Below, one piece after another: positions 50,459 through 57,305 of a stretch of DNA of 57,305 bases (positions within the stretch are counted from its first letter, which is position 1; each line of letters begins with the position of its first letter). A program made the translations under genes and the position numbers. The notes under the pieces were generated by a model, which was given only the letters and a program-made list of their open reading frames with translations, was not told the origin of the DNA and did not search any database. The stretch covers positions 1 to 57,305 of the forward strand of contig JAJEGY010000008.1 of NCBI GenBank assembly GCA_022819585.1, read 5' to 3'. The DNA is from Dehalococcoidia bacterium (GTDB lineage: Bacteria > Chloroflexota > Dehalococcoidia > Lucifugimonadales > Lucifugimonadaceae).

Positions 50459-51377
50459 AGATACGAATCCTAGGATCGATATACGCGTACAGCAGGTCCG
50501 CCAAAAGGCTCGAAAAGAGGAACATCGCCGCAAATATCACCGTTATCCCTGTCACCAGCGGAAAATCATTGTTCTTCGTCGCATCCACCGCAAGCCTGCC
50601 CAATCCCGGCCACGCAAACACAGTTTCCACTACCACCGTACCAGTCAAGAAACTCGCGAGCAAGATCGCGGCAACCGTCAGCGGCGCTATCAACGCGTTT
50701 TTCAGCGCGTGTTTGAAGATCACCTTCGAGGTCGACACACCTTTTGCCCGAGCCAGTTTGATGTACTCGCTATCAAGTACTTCCAGAAGCGATGACCGGG
50801 TCAACCTCGCGAGACCGGCTGACCCTAACCAAGCCAGAGTCGTGGCTGGCAGCACGAAGTGTGTCCAATCGCCGCGCCGCGAGGTGGGCAAAATATCAAA
50901 ATGAACAGCGAAGATGAAGATCAAGATCAGAGCAAGCCAAAACGGTGGTGCCGCTTGCCCTACCAGAGCGAATGACCTGACCCCGATGTCGATAAACGAT
51001 CCTCGCGTAACCGCGGATATCGTTCCAAGTGTCACGCCGAGAACCACAGCCATCAAGTACGAGATACCGGAGAGCTGGATCGTCGCAGGGACCTTCTCGA
51101 TGATGATCCGCAAAGAGTTTCGCTTGTGCCAAAGGGAATCGCCGAAATCCCCTTGGACGGCATTCCCGGCCCATACCAGGTACTGGACGACCATCGGCTT
51201 GTCGAGCCCGAGTTCACGCCCTCGCGCATCCCAGACCTCTTGCGACCAACGGGTCCCTTGGGTCATGTAGAGAAGCCGCGGGTCGCCCGTAAGCCTTGAC
51301 AGACCAAACACGATCATCGAGATGCCGATCATCACGGCGATCATGTAGATGATTCTTCGTGCCAGAAACCTTACCAA
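50448..51377 (-). CDS. Oligopeptide-type ABC transporter permease, DppB-like
   Basis: A 309-residue permease. FLARRIIYMIAVMIGISMIV (first helix), LGLDKPMVVQYLVWAGNAVQ, GDFGDSLWHKRNS and the EAA loop YIKLARAKGVSTSKVIFKHA with KNALIAPLTV are typical of DppB/OppB. The start appears to be TTG at 51377. The binding-protein gene ends 166 nt upstream, with a hairpin at 51481-51514 in between. No dppD/dppF ATPase genes follow. Confidence 0.9.
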   Translation of the reverse strand: MVRFLARRIIYMIAVMIGISMIVFGLSRLTGDPRLLYMTQGTRWSQEVWDARGRELGLDKPMVVQYLVWAGNAVQGDFGDSLWHKRNSLRIIIEKVPATIQLSGISYLMAVVLGVTLGTISAVTRGSFIDIGVRSFALVGQAAPPFWLALILIFIFAVHFDILPTSRRGDWTHFVLPATTLAWLGSAGLARLTRSSLLEVLDSEYIKLARAKGVSTSKVIFKHALKNALIAPLTVAAILLASFLTGTVVVETVFAWPGLGRLAVDATKNNDFPLVTGITVIFAAMFLFSSLLADLLYAYIDPRIRIYDS

Positions 51378-51480
51378 GGGACGCGTCCAATCAAACGGAA
51401 ACCAACCGCAACCAATCCCATGCGGTGGTGTGCACAGTCTACGCTAACTGATAGCACTCGGCCCGTCGCCCCCATCTCCT

Positions 51481-51514
51481 CGCCCCGATGCCTCCGACTC
51501 GGAGAACTGGGGCG
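51481..51514 (-). other. Intercistronic stem-loop between the binding-protein and permease genes
   Basis: CGCCCC pairs with GGGGCG, enclosing CTCCGA/TCGGAG. No T-run follows on the minus strand. Such hairpins after binding-protein genes commonly protect the upstream mRNA and give more binding protein than permease; here that is inference. Confidence 0.5.
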
Positions 51515-51543
51515 TCTCGATTGACGACAGGCCGAAGTGTTGC

Positions 51544-53307
51544 TCATTCAGAGGCTAGGACAATCGACTCTGGCCGGTTGGGCAGCACGTCTTGAGAGTT
51601 GTACGGATCCCATTCGGCCACTGTGCCAGCAACCGCGAACAAGTTGGCGCTGTGCTGGAACATCGGCAGGAAGAGCATCTGGTGAGACAGATAGTCCTGG
51701 ACCGCGATGTTGTTCGCTATGCGCTGATCCAACGATCGCTCGGTCGCATTCGACAACCCGACATCACAGTACTCTTGCTCCATAGTGAAGCCGACGATGT
51801 GTCCTGCGGCGGCGCAGATGTATCTCGCCGACGTCGCACCCGGTATCCAGTTGATGCCGTGCGTGAACGGAACGTTGATCGTCTTGTCTACGGTCTGTGG
51901 CCTTCGAGCCGCATATTCAGTCCGGTCGATCGTGACGTTGATCCCTAGGTCGCTTCGCCACATCTCGGCAGTGGCTTCAGCCGCGGCGATCGTGCCTGGC
52001 GAGAAGGTGCTAGGCACCCAGATCTCCATTTCAAAACCATCGGCCACGCCGGCATCTGCCATGTACTGCTTCGCCATTGCAACGTCGTAAGGGATCACCC
52101 ACTCGGCTTTGTGGCTCGGGTCGTCCGGAAGAATGTTCTGCCATGCGTAGATCACACGGCCGAGGCCGTCTAGGACGTTCTCGATGATCGACTCTCGGTT
52201 AACCGCCATGGCCATAGCCCATCGGACCTTGCGAGCGTTCTCCATTGATGCCGCATCCGAAGGATCACCGATCCACGGAAAACCTTCCGCAATCCCTTCG
52301 TCCCATCCCGGTCGTGGCATCTCTCCGCCTTCACAGTCGGAACAATTCGTAGACCAGTAGTTTCCTGCCATCTGGAAGCCTTGCGGTCGGGCAATCCCGA
52401 TCTCTTGGACAGAACCTCCGATGTCGTTCACGACTTGGTTGATGACCTGAGGGCTGAGTTCGCCAATGTCGATCTCGCCTGCTCGCAGAGCCGCTTCACG
52501 AGACGCCGCTTCAGGCATGTGAACAATCTTTACGGTGCCCACCGACGGTTCGATACCTGTCCAATGGTCCCGAACCGATTCGAGAACCACCTGGTCGTCC
52601 GCCACCCACTCTGACACTCGATATTTGCCGGTACCTACAGCAGTGGTGCCGAAACCCTCTGCACCCAGTTCGTCAAACGCCATCTTGCTGACAACAACGA
52701 TCCCGTTGAAACCAGCATTGCCTTGCAGCCATGCCCATGTCGGGTCGAAACCGCCAGGCTCGATATTCTGTCGAACCGTTCGATCGTCGATGACGTCGAA
52801 ACCGACCTTCATCTCAGGGCCGATCTCTTCCGCACCGTTGTTGACAGAGTCAGGCGCGAAGGCAGAGTTGAATGACCAAGCCACATCTTCGGATGTCAGG
52901 TCGCCCCAGTCACCTCCATTGTTGTGCCAGGGGATGTCCTCCCTGATCGTGAAGGTGATGCTGTTGAAATCAGACGCTACTTCCCAAGACTCTGCTAGTC
53001 CTAGGTCAGAGGGCGAGTACGCGGTGTGATCTTGCGGCGGCGGGGTTGGCGGCGATACATGCGGTGCTCGCACGATCGTCTCGTAGATCGAGAGGTCCTT
53101 GCCAATCCCTCCTGTTGCACGGATGTCGCGACGAGGCTCCTGGATCAACGGTGGCACTTCGCCTATTGCGATAGTGACGGTACCTTCTGCCGCGGGCCCC
53201 GAGTCGTCGGTGCAGGCCATCGCGGCGAACGCTGCAAGGGGGATTAGCAAGGTACTCCCGAAGATCAACAGCAACGTTCGGGCATCATGCCGGAACATGT
53301 TTCGCAT
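51544..53307 (-). CDS. ABC transporter substrate-binding lipoprotein (SBP family 5)
   Basis: A 587-residue peptide/opine/sugar-type binding lipoprotein: signal peptide with lipobox-like AMAC, then the family 5 fold. Features are LAESWEVASDFNSITFTIRE, DIPWHNNGGDWGDLTSEDVA with WSFN (the region typical of family 5), GTGKYRVSEWVADDQVVLES, and WAMAMAVNRESIIENVLDGL. The ATG at 53307 has a near-perfect AAGGAGGAATGTG upstream. First gene of the ABC operon that continues with dppB, dppC and probably enolase paralogue 3. Ligand unknown. Confidence 0.92.
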   Translation of the reverse strand: MRNMFRHDARTLLLIFGSTLLIPLAAFAAMACTDDSGPAAEGTVTIAIGEVPPLIQEPRRDIRATGGIGKDLSIYETIVRAPHVSPPTPPPQDHTAYSPSDLGLAESWEVASDFNSITFTIREDIPWHNNGGDWGDLTSEDVAWSFNSAFAPDSVNNGAEEIGPEMKVGFDVIDDRTVRQNIEPGGFDPTWAWLQGNAGFNGIVVVSKMAFDELGAEGFGTTAVGTGKYRVSEWVADDQVVLESVRDHWTGIEPSVGTVKIVHMPEAASREAALRAGEIDIGELSPQVINQVVNDIGGSVQEIGIARPQGFQMAGNYWSTNCSDCEGGEMPRPGWDEGIAEGFPWIGDPSDAASMENARKVRWAMAMAVNRESIIENVLDGLGRVIYAWQNILPDDPSHKAEWVIPYDVAMAKQYMADAGVADGFEMEIWVPSTFSPGTIAAAEATAEMWRSDLGINVTIDRTEYAARRPQTVDKTINVPFTHGINWIPGATSARYICAAAGHIVGFTMEQEYCDVGLSNATERSLDQRIANNIAVQDYLSHQMLFLPMFQHSANLFAVAGTVAEWDPYNSQDVLPNRPESIVLASE

Positions 53308-53568
53308 CACATTCCTCCTTTTCGCGACGCATCGGCGAGGTTGGTTACACCTATTCGGAAAAATCGCTTTGAGGTTTTGCGATTTCCGCAATCTATGGCA
53401 TCTCAATAGATGGAATCAGTTTATAGGAATGCTCCTACGCGCGCGGTGCCAGAAAACCGATTCTTCCAGGGGATATCGCAAGGGATCTCGGTCTCGATCC
53501 TCAACGCGCAATTGGGCTAGAATATTCGTGTCTCTTAAGAATGGGCTGAGGCTATCAAGGAGGTCGAA

Positions 53569-53985
53569 ATGGATTTTGAATTCGCGATTTCGGGGCAGCA
53601 ATGGATCGGTGTAGCCATCGGAGCTGTGGCATACATGGTCCTTTCCTTCATCTGGTACATGCCGCAGGTATTCGGCAACGCGTGGATGGAGGATGAGGGA
53701 TTGTCGGAGAGTGACTTGCAGGACACGGGATCACCGGTCATCTACATCATCACCTTCGTGATGGCTCTCATTTCCAATGTCACAATTGCACTGGTATTGT
53801 CAAACGTCGGCGGGGGCGTCGTGAACGGCCTCGTCGTAGGCCTGCTATTGGGAATTGGCATCGCCGGAATGACAATCGCACCCCACTACATGTTCGCCAA
53901 CAAAAACCGCCTGGTCTGGATCCAAGGCGGACACGCTGCGGTGTTGGTCACCGTTTCGGGTATCGTGATTGGAGCCTTGACTTAG
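53569..53985 (+). CDS. DUF1761 family membrane protein
   Basis: A 138-residue protein with four membrane segments. WIGVAIGAVAYMVLSFIWYM, then PQVFGNAWMEDEGLSESDLQ and the late HYMFANKNRLVWIQGGHAAV fit DUF1761. Function unknown. A strong AAGGAGG lies 7 nt before the ATG; TAGAAT at about 53519 may be its -10 element. It is divergent from the ABC binding-protein gene. Confidence 0.82.
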   Translation: MDFEFAISGQQWIGVAIGAVAYMVLSFIWYMPQVFGNAWMEDEGLSESDLQDTGSPVIYIITFVMALISNVTIALVLSNVGGGVVNGLVVGLLLGIGIAGMTIAPHYMFANKNRLVWIQGGHAAVLVTVSGIVIGALT

Positions 53986-54030
53986 GTCGGGCAAAAGCGA
54001 ACGATCTAAAGGACTACCAGGTTAGGGTTT

Positions 54031-54696
54031 ATGCTCGATTTCCCAGCAGGGATCGACGAATACGCGACGGCGCATACTACGGTACCGGACAGCGTGTTTG
54101 ACGACATCGCAGTGGATGTGCAGTCCACAGGTGCGGAAGGAATGATGTCGGGCCGAACGGTCGGCTACTTCCTGAACACGTTGGTAACGATCAGCGGCGC
54201 GAAACGCGTCCTGGAGGTCGGCACCTTCGTGGGTTACAGCGCATTGATGATGGCATCGGCATTGCCCGAGGACGGCGAAGTAATCACCTGTGACGTCAGC
54301 GAGGAATTCACCGCAATCGCTCGAAAACACTGGGCCAGGCATCCCGCGGGCAAGAAGATAGACCTGCGCTTGGCCCCAGCGACAGAGACTCTGGAGCAGT
54401 TGGCCCCGCCTTTCGATCTGGTCTTCATAGATGCGGACAAGAAGAACTACCACCTCTACTACGAAAAGGCACTAGCACTGCTCGCACCGCGTGGACTGAT
54501 CGTGGTCGACAATGTCCTATGGGCCGGGCGCGTATTAGGACCCGATGATGCAGAAGGGGAGATGGAGGAAGATGCCACTAGGTCGATCAAGTCGTTGAAC
54601 GAGGTCGTCCAGAACGATGATCGTGTCGTCAACGTGATGCTGACGGTTCGAGACGGCATGATGTTGATCCGCAAAAAGGACGCGCACTTGGCGTAG
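54031..54696 (+). CDS. SAM-dependent O-methyltransferase (caffeoyl-CoA/COMT family 3)
   Basis: A 221-residue class I methyltransferase. SAM motif RVLEVGTFVGYSALMMASAL, acidic loop VITCDVSEEFTAIARKHW, metal/catalytic LVFIDADKKNYHLYYEKAL and GLIVVDNVLWAGRV match the cation-dependent family that methylates catechol-type hydroxyls. It starts 45 nt after the DUF1761 gene, so the two may be co-transcribed. The substrate is probably a small phenolic or a similar diol but is not known. Convergent with the sirtuin gene. Confidence 0.9.
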   Translation: MLDFPAGIDEYATAHTTVPDSVFDDIAVDVQSTGAEGMMSGRTVGYFLNTLVTISGAKRVLEVGTFVGYSALMMASALPEDGEVITCDVSEEFTAIARKHWARHPAGKKIDLRLAPATETLEQLAPPFDLVFIDADKKNYHLYYEKALALLAPRGLIVVDNVLWAGRVLGPDDAEGEMEEDATRSIKSLNEVVQNDDRVVNVMLTVRDGMMLIRKKDAHLA

Positions 54697-54713
54697 CGTA
54701 GCCCGCAATCGGT

Positions 54714-55550
54714 TCAATTCACAGCGGGCGCCGTTATTGTCCTGAGCGCTCTAACGAGCGCGGGAACGCCATCGCCTGCCGTTGCACGGATCACTACATC
54801 ACAGATTGAGGACAGTTTCGTAGGGCTTGGATTAATCTCGATCAGTTTCGCATCTTCCACCGCTGCCGAACCATTGCTTCTTTCGCCTTTCGAACGATGC
54901 CGCGCTACCCAAAGCAAACCACTCGCCGGTCGAACTGTCGCCGAAGTCCCGATCGCCACCACACAGTCCGCACGATGGATCTCCTCCCTAGCCGCTGCCA
55001 TCACCTCGGGCACGATTGGCTCTCCAAACATCACCGCATCGAACTTGACGGGCTGACCACACTCATCGCATGGATCCGGCATGAACAGCGGCACAAAATC
55101 GTTGAGGTCAGTTCGCTTTGAGCATCCGATGCAACGCAGGCGTGAGCGGTTGCCATGGATCTCGATTAGCTGGTCGCCCATTCCGGCCTTCAGATCCAAT
55201 CCGTCAATGTTCTGAGTGATAACCGACTTGATGTGCCCAAGATTGACCAGTTCCACAAGCGCGAAGTGACCCGGATGCGGCTTGGCGTTCCGCAACGCCT
55301 CTCGCAGTTCAAGAATGTGCTCGTCGATCTGGGCATTAATCTGCCGATCCCAATAGGCTTCGGGGTCCGCCCTGAACTGCCGATAACCGTCCATCGACGG
55401 AGTTCCGTACTTCGTCCACAATCCATTGGTTCCTCGAAACGGAGGAATCCCGCTCTCAACCGACATCCCAGCACCAGTCATCGCAACGACGTATTTAGAG
55501 TCGGCGATGACGCGAGCCGCTAGATCTATTCCGTCGGGCAGTGTTTCCAT
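54714..55550 (-). CDS. NAD-dependent protein deacylase, sirtuin family
   Basis: A 278-residue Sir2 protein that removes acyl groups from lysines using NAD. NAD-binding AMTGAGMSVESGIPPFRGTN (23-42), TQNIDGLD (N114, D116), catalytic His132 in IEIHGN, zinc ligands C140-x2-C143 and C161-x2-C164 (CDEC), and MFGEP. The zinc site is complete. The Tyr/Arg pair that marks CobB-type desuccinylases is not evident in the GLWTKYGTP region, so acetyl-lysine is the likelier substrate. It lies between the methyltransferase and the liv operon. Confidence 0.92.
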   Translation of the reverse strand: METLPDGIDLAARVIADSKYVVAMTGAGMSVESGIPPFRGTNGLWTKYGTPSMDGYRQFRADPEAYWDRQINAQIDEHILELREALRNAKPHPGHFALVELVNLGHIKSVITQNIDGLDLKAGMGDQLIEIHGNRSRLRCIGCSKRTDLNDFVPLFMPDPCDECGQPVKFDAVMFGEPIVPEVMAAAREEIHRADCVVAIGTSATVRPASGLLWVARHRSKGERSNGSAAVEDAKLIEINPSPTKLSSICDVVIRATAGDGVPALVRALRTITAPAVN

Positions 55551-55598
55551 GTCGTAGCGGTACGCGAAAGAGCAAATACAAGAAAAGAACGCGTGAGG

Positions 55599-56384
55599 TT
55601 AACTCTCCCCATCCGCAACTCTTCCCAAGAACACATCAGTCAAGATGTCCGTTTCCTGAACTGTCTGCGGCGTCCCGTCGTGCGCCACACGCCCGTTATT
55701 CAAGACATAGGCCCGGTCGGCAATGTCCAAAATGCCTTTGATGTTGTGCTCGACAACGAGGATAGTGGTCCTCAGGACTTGGCTGATCTCGGAGACTTTC
55801 TCGAATACCTCGGTGACGATGATCGGAGCGAGGCCTAGAGTCGGTTCGTCGAGAAGAAGGATGTCTGGCCCCGCCATCAAGCCACGTCCAATCGCTAGCA
55901 TCTGCTGCTGTCCGCCAGACATCGCACTGGCATAGTCGCGGCGTTTATCTCGGAGAATGGGGAAAAGGTCCAGCGTCGACTCCAGACGTCGCTCCTGTTC
56001 GTCACGATTGTCTACATGCAGGCAACCCAAACGGAGGTTCTCTTCAATAGTGAGATGGGTGAAGACGCGCCTGCCTTGAGGCACGAAGGAGATCCCTTGT
56101 TTAACGATCTCATGTGTCGCAACGTCAAGAGGATCACCCCGCAGGTAAACAGTACCGCCAACTACCGGAGCCAACCCCATGATTGCCTTCAACACGGTCG
56201 ATTTACCCGCACCGTTCGGACCCATTACCGCCACCAACTCACCCCGATTGACCGCGAGCGACACCTTGTCAAGCCCTATCACGGCTCCGTAATGCACAGA
56301 GATGTCGATCAGCTCTAAAAGATTCTCGTCTGTTTGAGCGCCGTTTTCAGCGTCGACGTCTGTGTCTTGATGTGTGGCAACCAT
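55599..56384 (-). CDS. livF: Branched-chain amino acid-type ABC transporter ATPase, LivF
   Basis: A 261-residue ATPase. Walker A GPNGAGKST, Q-loop PQGRRVFTHLTIEENLRLG (typical of LivF), signature MSGGQQQMLAIGRGLM, Walker B ILLLDEPTLGLAP. It has a 25-residue N-terminal tail before LLELIDISVHYGAVIGLDKV. It is 24 nt downstream of livG on the same strand, giving the order livM-livG-livF. The permease livH and binding protein lie outside the window. Confidence 0.93.
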   Translation of the reverse strand: MVATHQDTDVDAENGAQTDENLLELIDISVHYGAVIGLDKVSLAVNRGELVAVMGPNGAGKSTVLKAIMGLAPVVGGTVYLRGDPLDVATHEIVKQGISFVPQGRRVFTHLTIEENLRLGCLHVDNRDEQERRLESTLDLFPILRDKRRDYASAMSGGQQQMLAIGRGLMAGPDILLLDEPTLGLAPIIVTEVFEKVSEISQVLRTTILVVEHNIKGILDIADRAYVLNNGRVAHDGTPQTVQETDILTDVFLGRVADGES

Positions 56385-56408
56385 AGTTCGGACGATTCTC
56401 AGAATATG

Positions 56409-57170
56409 TCAGGTGCCCAGATACGCCCGGATGACCTCGGGTCGGTTAAGGATGTCTTCGACCTCACCTGCCAACAAGAACTTGCCGCTTTCGAGAACTA
56501 TGATGTGGTCGGAAAGCTCCCGGACGATATCCATGTTGTGCGAGATGAAGACGACGGTGCGACCGTTGTCCCGCAGCTCTCGGAGAAGATCCTTGACACG
56601 CTCAAGCATCTGAGGGAAGAGGCCAGCGAACGGTTCATCAAGTATGTACACCTGCACGTCTAGCGCCATGGCCCGCCCGATCTCGAGCAGTTTTCGTTGA
56701 CCGTATGAGAGGTCTTCCGCCATGGCCTCGCGCTTCTCCCACATCCCGACTTGCTTCAATATCTCTTCGGCCTTTTCGTGGTGCTCGGACTTGGAACGTT
56801 CGGCCATCGAAGGAAAGAGTTTGCGGTTGGTCAGGACAACCATTATGTTGTCCCACACGGTCATCTGATCGAAGAGCCGCACCTCTTGGAAGGTGCGGGT
56901 GATACCGTGATCAGGCGTTTCGTGGGCGTGGATGACCTTGAATGCGTTGGTTTCGATCACCACAGTGCCCTCGTCATAGGGCAACACACCAGTGATGAGA
57001 TTGACGAGGGTGGATTTTCCTGAACCGTTTGGCCCGACTATGCTCGTGATCCCGAAAATCGGAATCGTCAACGAGACATCATCGAGAGCTTTAACACCGT
57101 CGAACTGTTTAGTGATCCCGATGGTCTGGACTCCGTAGTATTCGTTGAGATCGATGTTCTGAGTAGTCAT
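56409..57170 (-). CDS. livG: Branched-chain amino acid-type ABC transporter ATPase, LivG
   Basis: A 253-residue ATPase. Walker A GPNGSGKST, GITRTFQEVRLFDQMTVWDN (the LivG Q-loop), signature LSYGQRKLLEIGRAMALD, Walker B YILDEPFAGLFPQM, and the usual end VIRAYLGT. Its ATG overlaps the livM stop in an ATGA arrangement, so translation is coupled. Confidence 0.93.
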   Translation of the reverse strand: MTTQNIDLNEYYGVQTIGITKQFDGVKALDDVSLTIPIFGITSIVGPNGSGKSTLVNLITGVLPYDEGTVVIETNAFKVIHAHETPDHGITRTFQEVRLFDQMTVWDNIMVVLTNRKLFPSMAERSKSEHHEKAEEILKQVGMWEKREAMAEDLSYGQRKLLEIGRAMALDVQVYILDEPFAGLFPQMLERVKDLLRELRDNGRTVVFISHNMDIVRELSDHIIVLESGKFLLAGEVEDILNRPEVIRAYLGT

Positions 57171-57305
57171 AGCTTGTACCTCCCCGCCAGACCTTGCGGC
57201 CTGAAAAGCATCAGCAGCACGAGCAAGACGCCTAGAACGACTTGGCGTGCCTGCCCGATGAATTCGGACGGCAGGTAAGGGATGAATCGCATCCCCTCTT
57301 CGAGA
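57167..57305 (-). CDS. livM: Branched-chain amino acid-type ABC permease LivM, C-terminal fragment
   Basis: Only the last 45 residues are inside the window (5-prime end cut). The reading frame gives FIPYLPSEFIGQARQVVLGV, a hydrophobic helix, then LFRPQGLAGRYKL and a stop overlapping the livG start. The motif LRPQGL-GR at the very end is typical of LivM/LivH permeases. Confidence 0.85.
   Translation of the reverse strand, partial: LEEGMRFIPYLPSEFIGQARQVVLGVLLVLLMLFRPQGLAGRYKL

Overview
The window looks like a chromosomal segment of a free-living, probably marine Chloroflexota bacterium of the SAR202/Dehalococcoidia type. This is an inference. It rests on three divergent enolase-superfamily paralogues, many FAD/GMC/PhyH/molybdenum oxidoreductases, lipoproteins with T/P/V-rich linkers, an LPXTG-like surface protein (monoderm-style envelope) and many short GC-rich palindromic repeats. 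No rRNA or tRNA gene, CRISPR array, transposase or integrase was recognised.

Layout. (a) 1-634: a T-box-like leader RNA with no synthetase gene behind it, plus two repeat elements. (b) 635-5595, minus strand: a three-gene defence-like operon with its own promoter. It encodes TcmP, a DUF5131/Gp37-Gp68 three-Cys protein and a large nuclease/N6-methyltransferase. (c) 5693-12245, plus strand: a DM13 protein and a sarcosine-oxidase-like enzyme, then a tightly coupled run of carbonic-anhydrase-like lipoprotein, amino-acid oxidase, Gfo/Idh/MocA dehydrogenase and MFS transporter. (d) 12421-16192: a coxMSL-order molybdenum hydroxylase operon closed by a strong terminator. (e) 16395-18696: hflK-hflC. 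(f) 18718-22406, minus: recO, a membrane protein coupled to enolase paralogue 1, and a triple-Excalibur protein. (g) 22647-24625, plus: a DsbA-like lipoprotein whose catalytic Cys codon is an in-frame TGA followed by a SECIS-like hairpin (candidate selenoprotein), then enolase paralogue 2. (h) 24631-33885, mostly minus: fakA (with divergent rpmB), an MMPL exporter, a PhyH dioxygenase-argH pair, and a GMC oxidoreductase with its small subunit. (i) 33968-39647: a small membrane protein, a tandem Usp protein, two thioredoxin-fold lipoproteins and a rhodanese. (j) 39648-47900: hemA, hemL, a PaREP1/HEPN-like gene and a 978-residue LPXTG-like surface protein, all embedded in copies of one composite repeat. 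(k) 47901-53307: a small coiled-coil protein, enolase paralogue 3 and an oligopeptide-type ABC importer (binding protein and two permeases, no ATPase). (l) 53569-57305: a DUF1761 protein, an O-methyltransferase, a sirtuin and livF-livG-livM (livM cut by the window end).

How the genes fit together: most of the window serves uptake and oxidative breakdown of small organic molecules (amine and amino-acid oxidases, Mo-hydroxylase, enolase-type dehydratases, GMC and PhyH oxygenases, two ABC importers and an MFS carrier), plus a set of extracytoplasmic thiol-redox lipoproteins. By eye, the plus strand is G/T-rich up to about 31 kb and A/C-rich after about 34 kb whatever the gene orientation, which suggests a replication terminus or an assembly join in between.

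The items most worth checking are the selenocysteine DsbA-like lipoprotein, the TcmP/DUF5131/nuclease-methylase operon, the orphan T-box, a palindromic repeat absorbed in frame into the MFS gene, the carbonic-anhydrase homologue lacking two zinc ligands, and a thioredoxin-like lipoprotein with three tandem Cys-pair repeats.
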